Under the pieces are notes generated by a model. It saw nothing but the letters and a program-made list of their open reading frames with translations, was not told where the DNA came from and did no database searches. Below are positions 26,080-36,500 of a DNA stretch of 64,000 bases, piece after piece. The first letter of the stretch is position 1. Every line of letters starts with the position of its first letter. The stretch spans positions 51,487,563-51,551,562 of the forward strand of contig JARCOQ010000005.1 in NCBI GenBank assembly GCA_029207755.1, written 5' to 3'. This stretch comes from Chamaea fasciata. Its lineage: Eukaryota > Chordata > Aves > Passeriformes > Sylviidae. The position numbers and the translations under genes were made by a program.

Positions 26080-26600
26080 TAAATGATGGGTGCAACAGAA
26101 GGCATGGGAAGTAATAGCTCTTTCCCATATGGATAAAACCCCATCTGGGATCCTGTGTCCAGCTAAGTGCAGGTAACAGCTGGAGAAATGCCCCTTGCCA
26201 ACTGGCAAAAACCCAGAGATGAACACCAAGAATTATTAGAGGTCCAGAAAACACAGCTTGTGAGACAAGAGCGAAGGAGCTGAGTTTGTTTAGTCTAGGG
26301 AAGGGAAGAATATGCAGAGACATGATAACAGCCACCAGGAACAGGACAAGACATGATGTGTTTGAATTACCTCAACAGAAAGAGGGTGGGAATTAAGGAA
26401 AAAAAAAAAAAAAGCTTTTTAATGGCAAGATAGTGAAAGGCTGGATTAGCTTGCTCTGAGAATTTGTGGAGGCTTAAAGAAAAATTTAGACAAACATTTG
26501 CCAGGTGAGTTATGAGACTGAAGTTTGCTTATATGTAACCCTGCCCAGGGTAGAAAAGTGGACTGGGTGACTTCTTAAAATCTGTGGCAGCCTACTTTTT
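26080..26600 (+). mobile_element. Ancient, highly diverged CR1 LINE 3' fragment
   Basis: Recognisable diverged landmarks are GGGATCCTGTGTCCAGCTAA (near 26145), an ATTATTAGAGGTCCAGAAAAC block (near 26232), GAGCTGAGTTTGTTTAGTCT (near 26277), ACATGATAACAGCC (near 26320), TTAGACAAACATTTGCCAGG (near 26487) and GGACTGGGTGACTTCTTAAAA. The order matches an older CR1 type widespread in reptiles and birds. Divergence and gaps are clearly greater than in the other copies, and an A-run at about 26399-26414 interrupts it. No usable frame remains. Confidence 0.75.
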
Positions 26601-28335
26601 AGTGGATTTTTTACCATTGCTTAAAATCATGATTTTGAATATTTAAAAGAAATTTAAAAGTGAATGGGGCCTAATCCTCTGTTTCTCACACACAGCTCTC
26701 CTCCTTATATACAAATCAATGCATTCCTTATCCTGACTATTATCCTGACTGTTCATTAATCTGAGAATTTCATGTTCAGAAACAAGTGACTTTAAAGACT
26801 ATATTAGATTTAAAGTTTTCCCTTCATAGCAGCAATAAAATCTGCAAGATATATATTTTAAATACTTATCATTAGTATCTTAAAAATTGAATTATTCTAT
26901 TAATACCTGGCTTAATAAGCTTTAAAGTAGCTTTATAAGTCTGACATTTTTATTCAAGATAGATTCTTCTGGGGTATATATTTGGTTGTATTTTCTAATG
27001 TGAAAATAATGCAGTGTTCTGTTACTGGTTTTTACTTTTTTTCTTTTTTTTTTCCTGTGTATAATAGATACAGATACAAAGTAGCTAATTAGACTTTGAC
27101 TGAAATATCCCTTCGCTTTTATCAGTTTTAAATCTACTGACTTGGATTCAACTGCTTTCTATCTGCTTCTGAACTGTAGGTCAAAATAAACTAAACTTTG
27201 CATTATGCCAGTCCTTTCTGGTGCATCCCTTCTCATTCATCTCTCTCAAATCCTGCTATTCCCAGTCTGGCTTGTAGGTGTCCTACTGTCTGTTCGAGGG
27301 TCAAAATTGGCTGTTGGCTGGGTGTCTTTCAAGCAAGAAAATGTCCCACGCACTGAGAGGAGAGAGAGAGCTGAGGGGAGCATATTTGGAGCACCAGCAG
27401 AAGGGCAGATGGGTTTAACTTGAGTTTTTGGACAATTTGAGTCATCTAAGCACAAAAGAGTTACATGGAAAACAGATTGCATGGCATATTCTGGTATCTT
27501 AAACGTGACAGCAGCCGCCAACAGGTGGGAAAACTTTGCAAAATCATCTCAGGAGGATGATACAGAATAATCTGCTTCAAAAACTAGATTTCATCTTCCT
27601 TGTTAACAATCACAAATTGAAATGAAACTTGAAGAATACAATTTAGCAGTAGGAACAAGTAAAACTCTGAGGAGAAACAGAAGCAAGTGCTATACAGTGA
27701 AATATAATACCAGCTTAGTCTGGAAAAGAGAAACAAGCTACTGCAAAACTCTCGAAAAATTGGGTCTATCAAACCATGAAACATAAAGTGAATGTAGGTT
27801 TTAAAAGGTCTTATATTATTCTATTTGAATTGAGATGAAAAAGAGTAGTTCAGTGTTTTGGAGGAGTATGTGGGTGACAAGATTGTAATGAGCTATAAAA
27901 CATGGATCTGTATCGGGTCACTGTGCTTCAGCACCTAACGGAACAAAAAATGTCATTTTCCCAGATGTACATTCTAAAGGTTTGCTTCCCTGCAAAAACA
28001 TCTCTGTCAGCTCAGAAACAGAATTAATTATTTTTTAGTTAAACATGCCAGGAGTGGTTGTTCCTATCCTTTATCTGCTGTTGAGAAGTTCATCCAGGCT
28101 CAAAACATTTTTTTAAAATTTTTTTTTGGTCTAAATTTTGATGCATTGAATAAAGTTTGCCTTATTTTTCATGCAGAAATACGGAGATCATGGATTCCAT
28201 GGTTCTGGTGTGTGGAACTGCCACTTGTTTTCATGGAGGTTTTTCAGTCGGTTTGGAAAGTGTTACTACAACAAACAGTGTTTGTTTTGATGGTCATTGA
28301 TTTTGATGGCATAAAAATAATTTAGAGTCTATTAA
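26601..28335. other. Unique AT-rich DNA, no gene recognised
   Basis: No transposon is recognised. Frames at 27205-27423 plus and 27246-27521 minus overlap antisense and have no recognisable domains. Confidence 0.55.
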
Positions 28336-29405
28336 TGAGGACAACAGGTTGATTTTGTCCAGCCCACAGCTGGATAAAAACATCGTGTGCTGGGTGAATA
28401 ACTGGCTCATAGGGTGGACACAAAGGGTGACAGTGACTGGGGTGACATCAGGCTGGAGACCTGTCACTGGTGGGGTTCTACAGGGCTCCATTTTAGGCCT
28501 GTGCTCTCATAAAGAACCTCATAAAGAACTTGGATGCAGGACTGGAAGGGATACTAAGTTCGTTTGCAGATGACCCTAAATTGGGAGGAGCTGTTGACTC
28601 CCTGGGAGGCAGAAGGGCCCTGCAGAGAGCCCTGGATAAATGACAGGGCTGGGCAATCACCAACTGTGTGAAGTTTAACAAAGACAAGGGCTGGATTCTG
28701 CACCTGGGACCAGGACAGCCCTGGATGTACAGACAGTCTGGGGAATAAGAGGCTGGAAAGCAACCCCAAGGAAAGGAAACTAAGGGTCCTGGTCGATGGC
28801 CAGCTGGTCATAAACCAACAGTTTATGACAGGCACATCCTCCTGGGCAGGCCAGGGAGGGGATTGTCCTGCTCTGCTCTGGGCTGGGGTGGCCTCATCTT
28901 GAATATTGTGTGTGGTTTTGGGCGGTGCAATATAAGAAGGACCTAAAGCTGTTAGAGAGTGTCCAAAGGAAGGTTTTGGAGATGTTGAAGGGCCTGAAGG
29001 GGAAGTCACATGAGGAGTGGCTGAGGGCATTTGGTCTGTTCAGCTGGAGAAGAGGAGACTGAGGCCAGAGCTCATTGTGCTCTTCAACACCCTCCTGAGG
29101 GAGCTGACCGGCAGGCCCTGATCTCTGATCTGTGTGACCAGGGACAGGACCCAGGGAACAGCTGGAGCTGTGTCAGGGGAGGGTTAGGGTGGTTATCAGG
29201 AGAAGGTTCGTCCCCCAGAGGGTTTTGGGCACTGAACAGGCTCCCCAGGGAGTGGTCATGGCCCCAAGGCTGCCAGAGCTCCAGGTTGGACAACGCTCTC
29301 AGGGATGCACAGGGTGGGAATGTTGGGGTGTCTGTGCAGAGTCAGGAGTTGGACTTGGTGGTCCTTGTGGGTCCCTTCCAACTCTGCATAGTCTATGATC
29401 CTACC
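28336..29405 (+). mobile_element. CR1 LINE fragment with reverse-transcriptase remnant
   Basis: The longest CR1 here, about 1.07 kb and 5'-truncated inside the reverse-transcriptase domain of ORF2. Two RT signatures are visible. V-L-Q-G-S-I-L-G at 28475-28498 matches the P-Q-G-S-V-L-G block. F-A-D-D at 28563-28574 matches the catalytic Y/F-A-D-D box. They lie in different frames: 28475 is in frame 2 and 28563 in frame 3, and stop codons follow, including TGA after 'RALDK' near 28640. A 12 bp duplication (CATAAAGAACCT-like, near 28509-28532) sits between the motifs. The element ends with TTGGACTTGGTGGTCCTTGTGGG and an AACTCTGCATAGTCTATGATCC tail. It is a dead copy. Confidence 0.92.
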
Positions 29406-29606
29406 ATTTTGTAGCCCAGAGGCCACAGCAACTATCCAGGTGACCACAGGAGACAGAGCAGGGGACACAGCTTTGGTGTACTTCAATGCCACAGCTGTGC
29501 TGTCTGTCCCTCAAATATGTAAATGCGTATCACAATTTTAAGGATGGGATTTCTCATTTCTCCAAAGACAGAGAGATTTCTCCAGTGCAATTTTTATTCC
29601 AGTGTG

Positions 29607-29628
29607 CTTTTTTTTTTTTTTTTTTTTT
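29607..29628. repeat. Poly(T) run
   Basis: About 22 consecutive T. On the minus strand it would read as a poly(A) tail, but no polyadenylation signal or recognisable transcript body precedes it. Confidence 0.85.
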
Positions 29629-30845
29629 GGTAAACCAACAGAACAAAACAAATGTTGAAGTCCCCAAGATGTTAATAAAAATGGAAATTCTTGTCTTCCT
29701 GTCAGCTCTAGCTGCTGCCTGGTACCAGTTTTGGGGAAGATGTTCATACAGCTTCAGGACATTAACAGCAGGGAATAACTTCACATTGGAAAGATTTTCA
29801 TCATATGGCATCTGTGCATGTGTGGATGTTATTTGAAGACTTCTGTGACGTACAGCTCACCAAAAGCCATTTTCCACACTGGCAAAGATGACTACCCAAA
29901 GTATTGGCTTGTGCTGGCCAGTCGTGAAGTTGTCATGTAGTCTTGGGGGTTTGGTCAACTTGGAAAAGAAATTTCATTGCCACTGCTTGAAGAAAAATAA
30001 AAAGGAAAATAAACTACCATATTGTGACAAATTTCCTGCTGGCTATCGGTTTACTACATGAAACTGCAAAGTGACATCTAAGCTGTGATTTATTTTTATA
30101 AATTAAGAGCAGGCCCATTATGCCAGCCCCAAAACACTCTGGGTGTTTGCAACAGCCAATTACTGTGGAAACTGCTGAAACAAATAAATGTTTGGATAAG
30201 GATCTGGAACAAATGCCTCCATTTTTTAAAGAATTCTTGCAAAATATCACTAGACCAAGAAATCCCAACTGCTTCATCTGTTTGTTGCTACATCTATATC
30301 CTTCTCTGGAATTCTTTGCTACAGATCTACAAAGGAATAAATGAAAAACTGCTGTTCTCCCACTTAACCTATAGCAAGCAGCCTTTAAAACCAACTCATC
30401 TGTTACATTCCAGCCATATTTAGCTCTTTTTATCAGAGCTGTGTGGTAGGAAATGATCTGTGGGGGTTTTGAAAGACTGAAATATGAGGATATTCAAGTC
30501 CTGCTTTGAATCCAATATAATCCTGCACATGAACTTGTCCCATTGAAATCAGGTTCATAAAAGCATACCTGTACACACCCTTCCCAAAGTCAATTCTAAA
30601 TGCCTCTGGTACTATAATCCTGCTTGATGGGGTAAATCCTGCTTTTCCAGGCAAAACCGGAGCATGGCAAGAGCCCACTGTCTTGACATTCTGTGTGATT
30701 CCCTTTCCAAATTGTGAGAATGGAATAAAATGTAAGAAAACAAGAAAAGAAGATTCATAGGAGGCACATAAATAAAACAGTGCATTTTAATACTTAAAAA
30801 TTAATGGAGAAATACAAACAGACAATTTTACACAAAATGAAAGGG

Positions 30846-30871
30846 AGACTGAAGTATTAGACTGAAGTATT
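30846..30871. repeat. Perfect 13 bp tandem duplication
   Basis: AGACTGAAGTATT occurs twice head to tail without differences. Confidence 0.9.
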
Positions 30872-33800
30872 TGCTCTTTCAGAAGTTTCTAAAGTGGTGT
30901 TTGCTTTATGTAGATTCAAATAATGGAAGAGAGATGCTATTTTGTTAGCACATGACATCAAAGTCCACATACAACGTTATTTATGTGAGTTAATACCTTT
31001 CTTTTCACTGTTTAATATATTTATTAGCTCTGTCTATGTTTAGTTTAATATTATTACACACACACACAAATGTATTTTATCCTATTTACAGATGCAGCTT
31101 TTGTGGTTTTATTGCTGTAATAACAGCCTTCCCAAGCAATGAGGTTCCCAATCAATGTGCTATTTAACATGTTATCTATGTTCATGTTTCTCATTTCCAG
31201 ATGCAAGGAAAAAAAAGCTTCTTGGTTCTGGGAATAGAACAGACATTTTCACTCAGCAAAGCACTGAAATTAGATTTATCCTCCTCCTTTTAATGTCTCC
31301 ACTGCCTCTGATTAGGGCTGATTAGGGAGCAGCATACTGGTAATTAACATGTTTCTGTTTTTTAAAGATACACTTCTCATAAGAAGCATAAAAAACTATA
31401 TATATTTTTAAATGAAGATATTTCAACATTTGAAATATGAAAGTTTATGAATGCATGTAATTTTTATTAGAAGTCCAAAACAGTAGAAACTCATCAATGT
31501 CCCTATCTTGAATATATAAAGTATAGAAATGCATATAAATCATCACAAATTAAAACTGAAGATCATCTAACAAGGCAAATCATGTTAATTAACAGTTATT
31601 ATAGAAAAAAATCTTTCCTCTTGTTTATTTGTTTCACTGATTTATGCTTTTTTTTTTAGCTTTTTTTGCTAGAGGCTCCTGATGTGAGTGAATAGCACAA
31701 TCCTGTGGTCTTCCTCACAGAAATGGTTCTAAAAGACATCCCAGAACCAGGGACTGTAAAAAAGATAGAAACCAAATTTAAAAGTGTTAGCAAAAATATT
31801 AGCATGACAAAATTAAAAAAAAAAAAAAAAGTATGCCATTTGAGGCAGAGTGGACAGAACGCTGAAGAGAACAGAGAGAGACATGAGAGAGCACTCATTT
31901 AAGTATGCTGGGTAGGAGATTCTTTATGATTAAGCCTTCTGGAACCAAGCTAAATTAAATATAACCTATCAATATAATGCATAAATAGAATGCAGAAATA
32001 TAATGCAGAAATATAATTCATGAATATTAATTAAATACTCATTTTGGGACATTTTACATCCAGATCTCTTCAAGCACCACAAAGATATAGATGTGCTTCA
32101 GCCCATGTCGCACAGTAGGTGAGCAGTAATACCAGGAACAAACCCCACATTTGCTGGTAGGACCACACAGAATTAAGCCCAGGATGGATGGCTGAAATAT
32201 CAGGCACCAAAGAATGATATAAGATCAAATGTACTTTTCCAGATGCTTTGCAAAATAAAATGGTGGGTTTTTTTCCTAGCACTCCAATCCCGTAAGCACT
32301 CTTTTGTTTTCAGTGCTTGGTGATACTGGGTTTCAGTTTGTGGTTTTGCTATTCTCCTTTTAAATGAAGTAAAGAAACATACACTAAATAAAATGAGGGG
32401 TGTAGTTGACCTCTAACATTTCATGAAAGGGCTTGTTATATCTACCACATTTAAATGAAAATCAGCTTTGGGTGGAGCAGTGAAATAAAAGACTTGACGG
32501 AACAAGGCAGTTGAATGGTAGAGTTTTCCTAGCAACAAACACTTCCCAAGGTAGCCCGAGATTATGGGACCAAATATTTAAGCAGACACTTTGCAGAAAT
32601 CTAAATTCACTGGAAACTGTGCTTTACAACCTGATATGTCCTGGGCTGGTTTTATTCCTCTCCTTCCTTATTTTCTGATGCACATCTTGATTTCTGTGAC
32701 ACATGCACCTATCTACTACCAACCAACCTACACGGTTAATTATTCTACTTTCAAACACCCAGAGGGAACAACTCATGTATATATCAGCTTTGAAGATTGA
32801 AGCCCAAGCTAAAAAATAATGGGAATTGAAACACAGAACATTCTGGAATGTGTAGACTTTGTTTCCATTTCTACATCTCTCTCATGGCTCTTGATCTAAC
32901 CTAGCTAAAAGAAGTCTCTCTTTCAGAAAGGTATTTACAATGATTTTGAAAATTAAGGTGGCTCCCAATCTGCCTGATATATCTGTAATATTTCCCAGGG
33001 TTGCACTTTGGAAACCTTTGAAATGAAGCAAAAATTCCTCCAAATGTTTATGTGCAAGATAATGCATGTAATGCAATTATGTGCATAATTTCACTGTATA
33101 TATGCATTTAAAATATAAATGTGCAATACATATGTGACCAGTCCTCCTGGACCACAAAGAAAAATTCTGCTCAAGCTTAGATTTTCATCATTTAGACTTT
33201 CTTCTCTAACACTCCCATTGCTGCTTTTATTTCAGACTTGCTGTTCCACGTCCCAGGCTTTGCTTGCCCACGGCAAGAAAGGGTTTAGTCACCACCTATT
33301 GAATTTCAGATTGATTCACACTACCATTTTCAGCAGAATTACACTTGGAATGCTTTTGACCCATTAGTTTTAAATAGTACTTTTGTGGGAATTGTGCAGC
33401 TGGGGGAATACATCTGTGTCCAGCTATGATTTCCACTTGGGGTAGGGAAGATCCTTTTAGATGTTGCTGTTATTGTGAATTAAATTATTTACTGAGCATG
33501 TTTCAAAGTTCTGTGTCCATACTTGGCCCCTCCTCCAGAGAAGGAAGTGGGGAAAACAAACTATTGTAGAATGTTGAGAAAAATGACATTGCAATAGACA
33601 TTAAAAATGTCATATGTCCTTCAGCTGCAAGTATTGAACTGTTAGAAAATGCTGGAGACTGAACAGAAAAAGAAACTTTGTCTTTTTTTCTTGAGGATAC
33701 TGAGCAAAATCCACAGGTGATAGAGTTACAAGAATTATGAAGGAGACCAGAAATGCTCTTGAGCTTTTGCTTTATTTTTCTGTGCCTTATTGTTAACAGG

Positions 33801-33873
33801 GACTGCCCTAGGGATTCTAGGAATGGGCTGGTACATGTGTGTGAAGGTAAGTGGGTATCATCCTCCATTTATC

Positions 33874-33985
33874 TCACCCCTGGAAGTGTTCCAGGCCAGG
33901 CTGGACAGGGCTTGGAGCACCCTGGGATAGTGGAAGGTATCCCTGCCCATGGCAAGGGGCTGAATCCAGATTATCTTTGGGGCCC
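33874..33985 (+). mobile_element. CR1 LINE 3' fragment, left part, split by an LTR
   Basis: The sequence runs from CACCCCTGGAAGTGTTCCAG through GGCTTGGAGCACCCTGGGATA and GGTATCCCTGCCCATGGCAA to GATTATCTTTGGGGCCC. These are consecutive blocks near the CR1 3' end. The expected continuation is missing here and resumes at 34288, after the LTR. Confidence 0.85.
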
Positions 33986-34194
33986 TGTAACCCTGGTTCA
34001 TGCCTGAGATGTTTTGGTTTTCTGAAATTCCTTTCCCAGGGAATTTTCTGTAAACAAGAGACATGTTTCTGCAACTGCAAATTGTTTACATTCTTTCCCT
34101 AGGAGGGACTTCTTCTTGATGTCCCCCTGGTCTGACCAATGCAGTGAAGAGGTTTGTCTTTGCTTCACCAATCGAATTGGTCTGTGTTGAATAG

Positions 34195-34200
34195 TATAAA
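34195..34200 (+). promoter_or_regulatory. TATA box of the nested LTR
   Basis: TATAAA, 20 bp upstream of the AATAAA signal. The short TATA-to-poly(A) spacing implies a very short R region. Activity unknown. Confidence 0.6.
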
Positions 34201-34219
34201 AAGGGAGACACATCCCAAC

Positions 34220-34225
34220 AATAAA
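34220..34225 (+). terminator. AATAAA polyadenylation signal of the nested LTR
   Basis: AATAAA followed within about 50 bp by a GTGTTGTTGTGGTGT stretch, the usual GU-rich downstream element. Confidence 0.6.
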
Positions 34226-34287
34226 GGAGTCATTTTCAGCCTTCTGAAGTCAGAGTCTTTGTGTTGTTGTGGTGTACAATAGTGTCA

Positions 34288-34328
34288 GGGTCCCTTCCAA
34301 CTCAGGCTATTCTATGGTTCTATGATTG
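34288..34328 (+). mobile_element. CR1 LINE 3' tail, right part, after the LTR
   Basis: GGGTCCCTTCCAACTCAGGC is followed by TATTCTATGGTTCTATGATT, the terminal CR1 sequence that should follow position 33985. Confidence 0.88.
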
Positions 34329-35671
34329 TATAATTTAGTAAATATTTATTATTTCATATGGCATACAATCCTTAAATGCAGTAACTAGAAAAAACAACCA
34401 GTCCATTTGTGTGGTTCTTTCCTGTTTGAGGGAATTATCTGAGTAACCAATCCAGCAGGCCTAGGTCAGTGAGTCTTGAAAAGAAATAGGGTGTGGATGT
34501 CCCAAACACAGAAGTGATATCAGAGACAGGAACTGTATTGCTAAATTGGATATGAAGAGATTAAGAGGGACTGGCACTTGGCAAGCTTGCCTTTTTCAGA
34601 TGGATCCTGGAGATCCATTTTCTGAACCTGCCCCCAAAAAGGGGAACAAAACAACTGGGTAGTGGCAGTCCCGTACTGCATGGCCACCTCCCTGCTCGCA
34701 GGGATTTAGAGATTTGTCAGTAAACCACCCATCACAACTTCACAGTCTCATTGAATGGGTGCTACAACTTCTACCCACAGTTTTTCCACCTGTCTGCCAG
34801 ATCCTTTTTGTCTTCACACACACACATGACAGGGAAGGGAAGCTGTGGCAGAACCTTTATCCTACATGAGATTTTCCTGGGGTCCCATTTCAGTGCCAGT
34901 GGTAGAACTGGTAAAGTTTGCCAAGTTTCTCTGTAACTCCCAGATACCAAAGCAAGTGAGGTTGCTGATGAGTGACTTGCAAAATCCTAATCTGGCCTCT
35001 GACAGTAACACCCTGTGTGGCTTTCAGCAAGTCTCAACACCTTTCTGCTTCTGTCTTCCCATGGCTAAAATGTTTATTTGTCTGTCACAGCAGGTTTTTA
35101 GGGAAAATTCATAATTTGGCACATCACAGCAAATAGTGCTTTTCTGCAGTGAATTAAATAAATCAGTGAGATAAGGTGTCCCCTGAGAAGAGACTTGATG
35201 TCTAGGATCATTTTAGGGTTTATTACACATCAAAGTCTACATAAATAAATCAATTCAACACAGACAAGAGGAAAAATGGTCCTTAAAAGTGCAGTTCAAG
35301 AAACTGTTGCTGAGCATACATTAATAATCACTTAAGAACAACATCTCCACTTGGAAAAAGTAAAGTAATAATTGGGAGCATCATCTGGTCTAAGTTAGGT
35401 AAAACCTAACTCACAGCTGGCACAACTGAGAAGCTTTCAGTTAAGTGAATGAAAGAACATCCGTCACTACTTTTCCCAGAGCACTCTGCTCCCTTAAAAC
35501 CAGCACAGGCAAATCCCCCAAAATATGCCACCTGTTCCTTAATTCCTGCAATAACAGAATTTGGGAGACGAAACTGGCCAGGCTTAGCCTGAGAATGGGA
35601 TGCATATTTATGCATAAGAAATGTTGAATTATGACACCTGTTAAATTATGACACCTGACCTAGGAATGAAC
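34329..35671. other. Unique DNA, no gene recognised
   Basis: No transposon or gene is recognised. A 17 bp tandem duplication lies at 35624-35657. Confidence 0.55.
35624..35657. repeat. 17 bp tandem duplication
   Basis: TTGAATTATGACACCTG is followed directly by TTAAATTATGACACCTG, one difference. It sits just upstream of a CR1 tail. Confidence 0.85.
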
Positions 35672-35770
35672 CTCCCAGTCTAGTGAAAGGTGTCCCTGCA
35701 GAGAGGCTGGAAAGAGATGATTCCTGTGGTCCCTTCCAACAAAGTCCATTCTATGATTCTATGATGCTAT
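35672..35770 (+). mobile_element. CR1 LINE 3' tail fragment
   Basis: A short terminal fragment: GTGAAAGGTGTCCCTGCAGA, GATGATTCCTGTGGTCCCTT, then CCATTCTATGATTCTATGAT. It is strongly 5'-truncated. Confidence 0.85.
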
Positions 35771-36437
35771 TAATATCCAAGCTCTTAATTTATATTTATA
35801 TGGCCAGACACTGAGATCTTTTTGTCTCTGTGCTGTCATTACAGCTTCAGGAGCAACTGCATAATATGAAGAATATTCTGAACAAAACTGACACCAGGCT
35901 TGGAGGACTCCTTTAAGGATTACAGAGAGTTGAAAGGGTGATATTAATGTGGCAAGGGCATCTCACAAAGAAAGGGAATAATTCCTTGTTTCCCAGAATA
36001 GCCTAGAAATACATTTCTCCTCTAGGATGGAAAAGGCCAAGCTCTGCATTAGTAAAATGGCTACTATAAAAGGAGTAAGAGAGTAAAGGCATTGATTCCT
36101 TTACTCTGCAGCAATTCAAAACCAGATATATAAAAATATTAACGCGATTAAATGACGAGATATTGAGTAGTCCTGCAACATGGCAGAGTTCAGATTGTTT
36201 TATTGAGGAGGGGTTCGAGGCTTTTAGGACAACCTCTGGCAGCTTTTTCCAGCTGTGATGCCCCAATGTCCAGTCCTTCAGATAGACACGGATCAATTTT
36301 ATGTCCACACTTCTGAAGGAACAATTCAGCACCTTCACAGCTGATGGATGACAGGACAGATCTGCCCACAGTAGAAAATGGCTCCATTTTCTGCAGCTCT
36401 TTGCAAGTGGTAATTAAATTGTGCAGCTCAGAATTAA
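35771..36437. other. Unique DNA, no gene recognised
   Basis: Two minus-strand frames overlap here (36003-36338 and 36190-36444) without recognisable domains. No transposon is seen. Confidence 0.5.
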
Positions 36438-36500
36438 AATTCATAGAATCACAGAAACTGAGGAAAGGAAAGAGCCACTAAGGTAATTTTTGTCCCTGCC
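36438..36500 (-). mobile_element. Diverged CR1 LINE tail, minus strand
   Basis: TTCATAGAATCACAGAAACTG is followed by GGAAAGAGCCACTAAGGTAA, the reverse complement of a CR1 3' end. Similarity may extend to about 36600 but becomes too weak to assign. Confidence 0.6.

Larger units (their letters stand above)
29406..33873. other. Unique AT-rich DNA with homopolymer runs, no gene recognised
   Basis: Contains a T22 run (about 29607-29628), an A17 run (about 31814-31830), a 13 bp tandem duplication (30846-30871) and a short CA run near 31060. I checked both sides of the T22 run for a retroposed gene on the minus strand and recognise none. A minus-strand frame at 32070-32282 has no known domain. Confidence 0.55.
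33986..34287 (+). mobile_element. Solo LTR nested in a CR1
   Basis: A 302 bp element starting TGTAACCC and ending AGTGTCA (TG...CA). It carries ACCAAT near 34167, TATAAA at 34195-34200, and AATAAA at 34220-34225, in LTR order. The flanks are GGGCCC (33980-33985) and GGGTCC (34288-34293), a 6 bp target duplication with one difference, and the CR1 reads on across it. A 6 bp duplication fits ERVK-like (class II) elements, but the family is not identified. No internal retroviral genes are present. Confidence 0.8.

Noticed and set aside
25835..26335. 166-codon minus-strand frame
   Set aside because: Runs antisense through the ancient CR1 and a poly(T) stretch; no recognisable domain.
29600..29860. 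Possible processed pseudogene with a poly(A) tail on the minus strand
   Set aside because: No polyadenylation signal before the tail and no recognisable gene body.
32070..32282. 70-codon minus-strand frame with a hydrophobic stretch
   Set aside because: No family recognised, no neighbouring exon signals that I trust; kept as chance frame.
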